NCBI RefSeq assembly: GCF_901000735.1
Contig: NC_081546.1
Coordinates: forward strand, 21,861,009 to 21,925,008
From: Corylus avellana
Lineage: Eukaryota; Streptophyta; Magnoliopsida; Fagales; Betulaceae
DNA: 64,000 bases
Direction of reading: 5' to 3'
This document shows, piece after piece, positions 22,221 through 33,400 of the stretch. Positions within the stretch are counted from its first letter, which is position 1. Each line of letters starts with the position of its first letter. A program made the position numbers and the translations under genes. Below the pieces are notes generated by a model. That model was not told where the DNA came from. It saw only the letters and a list, made by a program, of their open reading frames with translations, and made no database searches.

Positions 22221-22637
22221 ATGGATGGAAATGGTATGAAAGGACTTATAGTTATGATAATGCTTTCATTGACCCTTTTTCTAGTTCTAGTGCACGTAGA
22301 GGATCGTCCCTTTCCCTTTTTCTCTCGCCCTCTACAACCCTTTTTGCATCCCTTTCCACTTACTACTCGACTTCTCTCTTTTTCTCCACATGATGATGCT
22401 AAATCACGAAAGAAGAAAACTCCACAAAGAAGTAGTGGTTCCAAATCACAAAAGAACACAACTCTTGAAGAAAGAAGTGGTTCAGGAGCTCTTACTAAGG
22501 AATCAAGAAAAGAAGAATTTAGAAAGTGTCGCAGAAGATGCCGTGACAAAGTCTTGAAATTGAAAAGTTCAGCTAATTATGCCGTGACTCTTCTTCAAAA
22601 ATGCTTTCAAGATTGCCGAGACTCATGGGGCTTATGA
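22221..22637 (+). CDS. Small basic secreted protein with paired C-x3-C motifs
   Basis: A 138-aa single-exon frame. The ATG at 22221 was chosen because it places a classical signal peptide at the N-terminus: a hydrophobic stretch at residues 7-24 (KGLIVMIMLSLTLFLVLVHV) after a short polar start. Next come a Pro/Phe-rich segment (28-55) and a Ser/Lys/Arg-rich linker (60-100). The C-terminal module is rich in Lys and Arg, with cysteines at 103, 107, 128 and 132, i.e. C-x3-C-x20-C-x3-C, predicted as two helices. This resembles the alpha-hairpinin layout (C-x3-C, loop, C-x3-C; antimicrobial or trypsin-inhibitor peptides), but the loop is longer than the usual 10-15 residues. A cationic secreted peptide is a fair inference; a named function is not. 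It lies in repeat-rich DNA between RACK1 and the MYB gene. Confidence 0.5.
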   Translation: MDGNGMKGLIVMIMLSLTLFLVLVHVEDRPFPFFSRPLQPFLHPFPLTTRLLSFSPHDDAKSRKKKTPQRSSGSKSQKNTTLEERSGSGALTKESRKEEFRKCRRRCRDKVLKLKSSANYAVTLLQKCFQDCRDSWGL

Positions 22638-23309
22638 TAATGTACTATTAGTTGCACAAAGTTCATGTGAACACTCATCTTCTCTCTCTCTCTCTCTCCA
22701 CATGTCGTTTCTAAATAAATCTCCAAGTTGAAAAACAGTCTTAAGAACTAGTATATATTTCCTATTTACATCTTGACTTTATTCTTGTATTATTAAGATA
22801 TTGTGATGTTATTCTCTTTCGAAGCATAATTATGCTTAATTTGACATAGATTAATATGCAAATATGATTTGAAGGTTCCATGATTTCCATCACCAAGTAA
22901 ATAATGACCAGTTACTAAACAATCACAAAGAAAAAGGAGTTATAAAGCCGATATAGAAGTGTACTCATTTCAACTTCACCTATCTCATTTTTACTGCCTA
23001 AATTTCTTTATTAAAATATCATTAAAAGCGTAAGACACTTTCAGGTACACATGAAGCATATAAGAGAAGTCACCTAGTTAGAAGTGACAAAAAGAACTAA
23101 AAAATCATGAGAACTAATCTCCAACGGAGAAACAAAAGCATTTATCCAAAAATACAAAGTGTTAAAAAAATAAAGGCTTTTAATCAAATCCAAAGTCATC
23201 TCATATTTTTCAAAATTTCTATCATTCCTTTCTTTCTAAAGACACCACAAAAGGCATGAATACAACATCTTCCGCACACAAGCACTCGAGCGGCTGCCAG
23301 CAATCCTCC
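22638..23309. other. Spacer after the secreted-protein gene
   Basis: Contains a CT microsatellite at 22681-22700 and AT-rich sequence. From about 23160 it resembles LINE/LTR tail sequence, but no boundary is clear. Confidence 0.4.
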
Positions 23310-23640
23310 AACAAGCAAGTTCAAGAAATTAATCACAGCAGTCCATTCAACTTGCATTCTACTTAGGAAGTCCAGAAGCACAAGCAATTTCTCATTGTTT
23401 TGGGTGTTTTAAAGCTGACCATGTTAATAGTTTCTGCTAACTACTATTTTCCGCAGAGAGGGTCTAGAAGTTCCCATCTGCATATGCTTCTCCACAGTCC
23501 AAACAATTATTAATCCGAGGGTTTTGTTTTTGAATCAACTTTATCAGAGACAACAATTTTGCTATGATTAATGCTGGTTAGGGTTAAGAATAGAAGAGAA
23601 CATGTGATAGATTAGATGCTGGGTTGGGAACAAACAAGCA
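23310..23640. repeat. Third, diverged copy of the 19900-20235 sequence
   Basis: Shared order of phrases: GTCCATTCAACTTG, TTTCTCAT(G/T)GTTTTGGGTGT, TAGTTTCTGCTAACTA, TATGCTTCTCCA(T/C)AGTCC, AACAATTATTAATCC, TAGATGCTGGGTTGGGA. A 3' non-LTR-like tail (TTTTCCCGTATTTGATTAGG) and an AT microsatellite (23739-23757) follow. This shows that the duplicated block contains an older dispersed repeat. Confidence 0.65.
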
Positions 23641-24219
23641 TCTAATTATTCAAAATAGATTTGAGATACTCTTAATCGCTATTTCAAGGTCACTGAATTA
23701 TCCCGGTAACCTTTTCCCGTATTTGATTAGGAAAAAAAATATATATATATATATATTATTCACGACAGTCGAAAAGTATTTTAAACAGTATAATTATATC
23801 AAATAAATGATTTACTTGGTGTCGAGTAATTTATATGTTTAAATTTTATATTCAGAGTCAAAAATACAAAATTTATGTAGCATCCAGGGGAATAACATAG
23901 GAAATGTGTATTTTATATTGTAAATAAATCAAAGGTTTGGGCAAACAAACCGAGACCAATAAAAAGCAGATTCGATGAATACACTATATGATGCTCATTC
24001 AGGAAAAGAATATCAGAGTATATAATGTTGCTATACGGATGTAACTCGGCAAAATTGCTCATTTCAGGTAACAAAGACGTGCGCTAATGTTTAGCTGCAT
24101 ATTGCAAGATGACAAATGGAATTCTGGGCAATATAATCTTGTAGAGTTGATCAATCGTTTCGAATGGCTACTCACATGTTTGCTCCGTGAGAGCACATCT
24201 GAATACCCACTTCTGCAGG

Positions 24220-24350
24220 CTTGAAGCCACCTCTTCTTCAATTTGTTTCAACAAAAGCCAAACAAGACTAGCATCACCCTCCTGGTTCGCAGATTCTCTA
24301 ACTGGTTCATGTCATTGAGCATCGATTCACCCTTGGACCAGATCTAGCCT
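24220..24350 (-). repeat. Degenerate third copy of the MYB C-terminal repeat, 3' of the stop
   Basis: Downstream of the MYB stop, the minus strand reads close to the end of the CDS. CTAGATCTGGTCCAAGGGTG parallels CAAGATCTTGTCCAAGGGCA, and GATGCTAGTCTTGTTTGG...AAATTGAAGAAGAGGTGG parallels GATATTACACTTGCTTGC...AAATTGAAAAAGAGGTGA. One frame remains open from GAGGGTGAT to a TAG (about 35 codons). It lies in the likely 3' UTR of the MYB4R1-like gene. Confidence 0.65.
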
Positions 24351-24475
24351 AGTTAGCCATGATGGTCAGCATATACTCATAATGCTACAGCATGTCTGAG
24401 ATTCCAGTAAGTGATTTGGATCTTTTAAAACCGAAAGGAAGAACGAGCTTGATTAGCCATTTTGGCAACTTGATA

Positions 24476-27400
24476 TCACCTCTTTTTCAATTTCTTTCGC
24501 AGAAAGCAAGCAAGTGTAATATCATAACTCTCTTCAGGATCACCATCTAGATTGATGCTCACTGGTTCTTGGAGACCAGCATTCTTCTGCCCTTGGACAA
24601 GATCTTGTATACCAGGCAACAATTTATCAGGATTTTCAACATGACAGTGTGTACGAGGTTCCCCACCTTGTGTGGATAGGATTTGGTTTCCATCACCAAG
24701 TTTATCTACTTCATTGGGAACTGAATCAGCACCCATTTTCAGAGTAGATGGAGAGCTAGCCTGATTTGCATTTTTGGCAACTTCAAGCCTTCTCTTCTTT
24801 GATTTGTTGCGAAGAAAGCAAGCGAGCGTAATGTCATTTTGATCTCCTGTCCCTAAAATCTGCTTAGAAGAAATGTTATCACATGTTGAGATTTCGAGGC
24901 CATCTTGTTGACAAGGAACAGTTACAATGGGGCCTTCCACTAATGGCTTATTACTTCTTTTCCTTCTTTTTTGCCTCTTTAAAACTCTAGTTTCCTTATC
25001 CACAAAGCTGCTTCCAACATCTTCGCCTTTAGTTCTCCTGTACTCCAAACTTTCAGGATGTGACGAGAAACTGTGACTATCTTCCGCCAACTCCATACAT
25101 TTTTTCCGTTTTGACTGTAGTTTAGCTCTCCTCTTCCCTGTACAAAAATGTCCATTCGATGAATCAACCACTTCACCATTGGTTATGCTTAACAATGTCG
25201 AATCCAGACATGACATGTGATCAAGAGGATGTTCAGCATCATTAGTGATTCCTGACAACATCAACTTCCCAGAAGACCATGTTGAATTCTGGTTTCTCCC
25301 CATATATGAAGTATTATCAATAGCAGCCTCTATACAATCGCCATTAGTTGTCCCTGATTCAAAACTTTCTGGGTGCAACGGAAGACTCAGTTTGTCTGCA
25401 ACTGGTTCGGTACATTTCTTTCTCCTTGAATGTGGTTTAGAATACTTTTTCTTCTTTATAGTACCAGAAGAAGCTTGAGATTGTTGTTCACATTCCTTGG
25501 CTCTGATCTTCCTAGGAACATTGTTGCATACAATAAGAAAAAAAAATGTCAAGAATGAGCAAAGCAAAGTCAAAGTTATAGATAGAAAAAAGAACACTAA
25601 AATAAAAAGGTTAGAAATCCACCAACAAAATACAAAGAAAAAAAAAAAACTCTTAAAAAGCTTACAACGATTGTAAATGAAGGAACAGGAAAAATAATGT
25701 GTGAACAATATACCTTAATCCTCCCTTCCTTTTACTGCAAGGATTTACATTTTCTGGTTCTGATACTGAACAAATAAGTGGCAATGGAAGAAAGTCACTC
25801 TGGCAAAGGGCAGGACGTTCTGACTCCCGATCTACAAAGTTGGATATAAGAGCAGCTTTCTGTATTCTTCTGGCCTCTTGAAGCAAGGGCACTTCATGTG
25901 GAAGCAGCTTCTTCCATCTCCTGGTTATAATATAGAGAGAATATGTGATTGAAGAAGGTTCAAACTATGTAGGCAATAAAAGTAGTTGTAAAACATTTCA
26001 CATAATGAGACTGGTTTGACCATACATAAAAAGTCAAAAACTTCATACCTTCGGCACTGATTATCTGTACGTGGAGGCACACATGCAGCAACTTTAGTCC
26101 AGCAATGTCCATGTTCTGCTATAGCTGCTTTCAACCTGGAATCCTCTTCTTCAGTCCACTCATCCCAATTCAATGAAGGATCTAAACTATTGACCCACCT
26201 GTTATCAGAATCAGAAAGAATTAAAAAATTTATCAAATCGATAGCATCTAGGTCGAATTAACACTATTACACAGTACCTTTCTCTACATTGCGCTTGAGT
26301 TCGACCAGGCACAAATTGAGCAATCTTATTCCAATTTTTCGGCCCAAAGAGCATCGCAGCTACTTTGAGGCGTTTGTCTTCATCTGCAACCCACTTCCCC
26401 ACTCTTCCCCTGGTTGGGTGAAGTGATTTTTTCCACCTGCAAATCACAAAAGGTCAGGATGGAATAAATTCATTCACACTGAGCAGCCTATAACCAAGAA
26501 CTAAGTGGTTACTAGAAAGAAACCAGATAAATGTGTCACAAGGCAAATTTGGTAATAAAAGAATTGGTTGATTCAACTCAGGGAGGCAGTTGAGGGGCTT
26601 CAAAGGCCACATAGGGAAATATCATAAAAGGTTAACAAAGACACAAGTTTTGAGGAGTTTAAGCAAGGAATGAAAGACGTACATGTTTTTAGAACTTTCA
26701 ATGGCATATGACAGCAAACTGTTTTTATTACAATAAGACATTGTAATTTAAAGAAAAAAAACAAAACAAAAAAAATGATTGATTCAAATCAAGGAAGACA
26801 GTTTTGAGGAGGCCCTTGAAAGGGCACATAGGGAACAATCGTAAAGCTTAACAAAGGCAGAAGTTATGAGGAGTTAAACAAGGAAAGAAAGAGGTATATG
26901 TTTTTGGAACTTGCAATGGCATATGAAATTGTAACAGCGCAAACTGCTTTACGAAAAGGAACCAGAGTGGAAGAGAGAGCCATAAGTTTACTTTCCCAAT
27001 CAACTAAAATAGACTGCACTATTACATTTGCGTAATACATATGTGAGGCGAGGGAAAAGAAAATATATTTCCCACAATCAGGTTACTAACCTTGAATGGG
27101 AAGTAGTAAGCACCATTTTAGTAACTCCAGATAAAGAAATAAACTACAAAAGATGAAGTGACTTATTGTATTACACAAGTTGAAAAGAGGATTTACAGGA
27201 AATGAACTACTGCAAAAATTTGGGGGAATAATAAGGCTCAAATAACAAGGCAGTGTCGTCGTTCAGTGCCCCACCCAGCTCTTCTAGTGCGGTGACAAAT
27301 TTGGTCAGTCCTTCGAAGTTGATGGCTAGCAAAGAGGAGGATGGAGACTTCTTGGGTGGGGAAGACGGAGATTGATGGGGTGGCGAGGATGGAGACTTCT

Positions 27401-30400
27401 TGGGTGGGGAAGACGGAGATTTTCCTTACGCTTTAGGTGATTTTTCCCCTGCCACCCGTTTGGATTGGGCCTTGATTAGGGATCCGTGTGCAATGCCACC
27501 TTAGAGATTACCCCTCATAAGGTAAAAGATAAAAAGGAGCTTCTAAATTTAGAATGCTCCATCAACTATGATGCTAAGGGAGCATCCTCTATGCAGGAAA
27601 AAGGCAAGACTCACGCCTTCTAGAGTTGAGTGCCTCAAGGGGTTTAGGGCTTTATTGTTATGTGGGTTTCGGGTTTGGGTTTGAGGGCTTGGGTTTCTTG
27701 CTCGTTTGGAGCCTCTTGTGTATACTATATGTGTACTTAGGAGCGCCTCACGCTTTTTAATTAAATACATTACTTATAAAAAAAAAAATCGATTTCAAGA
27801 TGATCAACGCACAATTCAATAGTAACCAGCAGTTCTCCTCAAACAGATGTTATCACCAACTATGATGGTAGTATTCTAATTCCTTATTATGCCTAGTAGC
27901 CTAGGGCTAGGGCTGGGGTGTTTGGGGTTTTGGTATTGTTGGGTTTTCGCTGGTGCTTTCTCTTGTTTTATTATTATTATTATTATTATTATTTTATGCT
28001 TTTGTGTCATTTTTGTATACTTCCTGTATGCTTAGAGGCGCCTACGCTTTTTATAAAACTTCTTTGAATACCTATCAAAAAAATAAATAAAGTATTCGTA
28101 TTCACATTCCTTGAGTCCTTGATTGTGAAATATCGATTGCATGTTGAACTCCGTGAATTGAGGCCCTTCACCTTTTGGCTGGTTGTGGGCAAGGAGGGAT
28201 CTAAAGGTGTATTTGCTATTGTTTCCTTGATAACAATCAAGTATATGAAGACAATGAAATAAACATGCCCCTTTCCTTGTTCCTAACAGGAAATAATTGT
28301 GAGCAGGATCTCATAGATACATTGGCTCTGGTTTGTTTAGAAAATATGATCACAGGGTATTGATTCTGTTAAGGATGAGATCAGTAAATGGGAATGGATT
28401 ACAAAAACAATTATTATTTTTTTAATTAAATGGGGATAGAATCCCACTCCTATTTTCTCCAATAGGAGAAGTAAAGCATAAAAAGTACTTTTTCAAGACA
28501 GCTGACTAACCTGTTAGAGCACTGGTTACCGGTCCGTCTTTCCAAAGCAGAAGCCACAGACTGCCAATCGTTCTCACCAAAAACCTCTACAGCCGCACGA
28601 AGTTGAGCATCCTCATCCTTAGTCCACTCGCTTTTTAGCATAGAAGCATTTAAACTCCTTTGATAACGTGCCAAGCACTGAAATGAGGTCCTGTTTGTCC
28701 CCAGTGATGCAGCAATATCAAACCAGTTATTGATCCCTTTTTCTTGGACAAGTAACAAAAGATTCTTGTCCTCTTTAGCTGTCCAAGGATTGTGGTTGAT
28801 TAAGGGATCTTCACAGTTCAACCACCTGCAGAGATTAACCAAATATGTTCAGCTAAAAGAAAATAAAAAAAGCAATCCATGTCTACATGGTGGTTGTCGT
28901 TCCAAGGGCATAAGAAATGAGCGGCACAGACGTCTGTGATGACAATCATCACAGACGCATTTAGCACCACTGTATTTGAGTAAAGCACACATCATGTATG
29001 GATCCCACCTATATGACCTACGACGACCCCGCACTTGTTTTCAAATCCAACAATGCTATATGCGTCTGTGATGATGATTGTCATATTGTCATAGATGTCT
29101 GCAAAGCTTGCCTCATTGGATACATATTCTTCACAGAAAATCAATAAACATGAAAACAATAGTCAAGAACTGGTTGATACCAGAAAATCTAACTGTTAAG
29201 AGCACAACATAGACACTTCAAATATAATATAATCTTCCTGTTATGAAAGTACATACCTTCCTTGACATTCAGCACCGGAGCGACCAACAAAATACATGGA
29301 AGCCAATTGCTCCCAATTAACCTTGGGCAGAAACTCCCCAATCATTTCTGGGTGAACTTCAAGATCTTTAGTTGATGCGAGGATCATATCCAAATCATTT
29401 GAATCTTCCGAAGAATTCTCTGAACCACTGTCAAAAAGACATTTGTCAGGGAAAGTATGCCTAACAAACAATGTTATCCAATGAAGAAAGACAAATACTG
29501 AGGTTATCCATAGCAATGTCTTGAAAAATGAGTGAGAAAGGAGGTCCAATAACAGTCTTTGTGGCCTCATACTATTATTATTACATCTTTCATTCCTTCT
29601 TTATGAGCACCTTATATAAGTGTACAGAATCTGTGTATGGCATCATTTTGTAGTGATGTAACTTATTCAATTCTTTATTCACTCAACTATACATGGCTAA
29701 TAATTTAGCAAGTAAGGAGGACTTTATTTGTATACATCCTGTGTACTAAAGTTGCACCCATCTGCGCTCATCAATGAAATGAATTATTTATCAAAAAAAA
29801 AAGTAATTTAGTAAAGTGTGAGGCCTGACAAACACAGGTTTTACAGTCTCATTCCGTTCTAAAGCCATAATGATAGATTGCTTTTTTCTCAAACTTATGC
29901 TTCTGGCAACACCTAGTAAAAGATTAGATAATCTTTTTTTTTTTAACTTGAAGGGGCGATTCTGAATCTTTCTCTATTCCTCGTTAATTTCATACATTTT
30001 ATAAAGCAACTTAAGCATAAATTACCTTCCAATTATAATTCAAGATTAGAAACTAACCTTTAAAATATCATAAAAAGGACATTGAACATGTTCTGCTAGT
30101 GAGATACTCTTTATCAAATATCCAATACCACATATTTTGGGGAAAAAAAATGGAGTTTCACATGGTAAAGTTCGAAATCTGCAGCAAGTGGCTAAAACTG
30201 GAATGATCAAACCAAAGTATTCCAAAGATCTCTTGGGATATGCTGTCTTAAACGCTAGTTGCTAATTCAGAAAACTAAAATGCATGTCACAGAGTCATAA
30301 ACACACAATGCTTACAAGTTCATATTAAAGGGGCCAACTCCTACCATGAGACATAAACAAAAAGATAAGCACAATTAAAATATCGGGAAGAAAAATATGT

Positions 30401-33400
30401 GGAGCTTTGGCTGTAAATGTTGAAAGTACTTTTTATCCTTTAAAAGTGAGAATAAAAAAACTATGAGTATTATGATGATAACCCCCAACAAACTAAAGTA
30501 CAAAGTGCATATATAAGTAGTAAGAATGAGACCCAAGGCCTGGTGAGTGCACCTTGCGATTGCTGTGCATTCCAAGGTATGATCTCTTGAAATTTGAAGC
30601 ACCATTGCTTGAAATTGTTGCCTTATTCCCTTTACAAGATTTTCCGTTTCTACCTTTGACCATTTCTTCCTTTCTAAGGAAAGTGGAAAGTTAGTAATCG
30701 CCATTCTATAATTAGCAACATGAGAGTTCTCTGCTGGACCATAACACATGGGAGAAAGCCGTTTATCATTAGCCTGTAGAAAAAAGAAAGAGGCAGCAAC
30801 ATTAGCATAATGAAGGCACTGAATATCATAGATAAAAAGAATAATTAAATTATAAAAACCAAGCTGAAATCTTATGGAATTCTCTCCAAAACCTTGTAAA
30901 TACTTGATCATAACCATACCAACTGGTTTGTGCTAGGCCTTTGAACCTCACTGACACCACCAACGGTAGTCAATTACCGGGAGGCTGGTTAGTTCAAGAA
31001 GATAATGAAAATAATGTGTTGTTTTTGTATTTGTTTTAACCAATCTGGTCATTGAAGGCATGAGGGATGTCGCTATGAATGTTGGGGGGCATGAGGGATG
31101 CGATATGGTCATTGAGTGCCGTGTGAGGTAAGGCTGACAATTTAACCCGTGACATGCAAACCCGACACAAACACGACACGTAAAATTCGGATTAGGGTTT
31201 GGCTTAAACGGGTTCGGGTCGTAAACGGGTTTATGACACGTTTAGTAAACGTGTTGTGTCGTGTCTACCCGCCAGGTTCACAGGTTGACACGTTTGACCC
31301 CATATGTAATTTTTTTTTTTTTTTCATTAAACGTCTAAACCTAAAAACTCAACCCTAAAAAAAAAACTCCAATTCTGCCTCCCTTGCGCCGCTCAGGACC
31401 CCTCCAAGCTCTCAAACCCCTCTCTCACCAAAAGCCTCAAACTCACTACCTCATCTCACGGCTCACAACCTCATGGCCACACTGCTCCGATCACTCTCTC
31501 TCAGTCTCTCTCTCTCCCTCGATCTCTCGACTCTCTCCCTCTCTCTCTCTCACGCCCTCAGCACTCAACCCTCACCAGGTTGGTGAAGGCTTCGTTCAAG
31601 TCTACCACAGTTCGCACAGATGTTTTCCTTGGGAATACAAGTACTTGAGGGGCTTATTGTCTAGTTCTCTTTCAACTTTTGAGGGGCTTATTGTCTAGTT
31701 CTCTTTCAACTTTCAAAGCCAATCCGAGTAGCTTTGATGTGGAATTATATGTAATTATTTAGGGTTTATATCATTTTGGAAAAATAAAAAAGGAAGAATT
31801 GCTAGGCTATGTGTAATTATGGGTTTTAGTAAAGAGTTATATATATTTCACTTGATGAGTGGATTTGCCTCGTTTCCCTTCTGCAAGGCTGTAGTCTTCT
31901 TTCTTTTCTTTTTTTTCTTCATCTTTTGAAATGATTAAGGTTTCATCTGTTTCGAACTAAAATATTTTCAACTAAAAAGATGTTCTAGAACAATTAATGA
32001 TTTTTTTGGTGCTTGACTAATATTATTAAAATACTTTCTTTGAAAATTTATTTTGTTGTTTGGTTCACATTGAAAATGTGAAATTATTATTACTTAAACT
32101 TTTAGTAGGGTGGCTCCAATCGGGGTTAGTTTCCACCGGAGAAGAAATGGTGTCACAGATGTATCCTAATGGTATTCACCGGTGGGGAGGATTTGATGAG
32201 AAGTTGTGAAAGAAAAATCATTTAATACAAAACAACGAGGTGTTTTACCATTTTCACACAGCTATAAAAGGTTAAAATCTATAATAAGTTTACATTCGTG
32301 TCGGATCGGGTTATAAAAAGGTAACACGACCTGTTCATATAAACGAGTTCGTGTCGTGTTACCCGTTTATAGACCGTGTCGTGTTCGGGTTGGGGGTTCG
32401 ACACCTTTAGTTAAATGTGTCATGTTTGGGTTGGGCTTAAACGTGTTGGGTCGTAATCGGGTCGGACACGAACCCAACACTCGAACACATTTTGCCAGCC
32501 CTAGACTGTGAGGTGTTGGTTAGGCGTGTGAGCAGCACCAATCCAGATGTTAGGAGCTTGAGGCTGGGAAGGAAGAGTGATGAGAGGCCAAGATGCAAGA
32601 CAGGCATGAATACAGACCAGAGGAATGAGGGGAGGACTGAGGAGACCCTAAAAAAATGGGTGCAGACTAGTTACCCCCCAACAAAAGCTCTATTTCCAAT
32701 TTTCTGAGCATTAAGAACTATTTCTACAATTTTCCAAGCATTAAGAACTATTTCTAAATGATAAATATTCCCAGTTGAATAAATTGCCGAAAAATAGTGC
32801 CACAGCTAGTAAATTCCTGTTTCTTTCCATGAATTTCTTCTTTATTTTTTGTTTTCCTTCTCTTGTCATATATTTTCTTCTTACTCTCATAATGCTCTTG
32901 AAGGGCACCCGGCCCTTCCTTGTGTCTAGCTCCTTAAAAGTTTCGCTTTCTATTTTCATTCCTCAATCAATAGCAGATGACAATATGGACCTCCTGAAAC
33001 CATAAAGTTCGAAGTTATTCTTGGAAGACTGCAACAAGTTTCTAGTCTATCTATTTTAGTGTTCAGACCTAAAAGCACATATACACATGGAGAGGGGGCC
33101 CGGGGGGGAGAGAGAGGATTGGATGTTTTCTATTCATAGATTATGCCTTTGTAGCATCACATGTACATGTGGACAATTTTTTTTTTTTTTTTGGGTTAAC
33201 AAAATAAGAATAGACTTGGGGGCTATGAAGAGACACTGAAGTGCTTGAAGGAGAAACGGAGAAAAGCTTTATCTTTGGATCATATGGATTTTCCAAAACA
33301 CCAAAGACAAGTAGAAGATTGCAGCACCTGGACCAAGAACAGGTTGAGTTGTTGAGTTGTTGAGTTTCCTTCTTTGTTTTTAGGTGTCTGCTTAAGAAGT

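Noticed and set aside
31384..31698. 104-codon frame (MRRSGPLQALKPLS...)
   Set aside because: It lies in the interior of a hAT-like element, with CT repeats and an internal tandem duplication. No evidence that it is coding.
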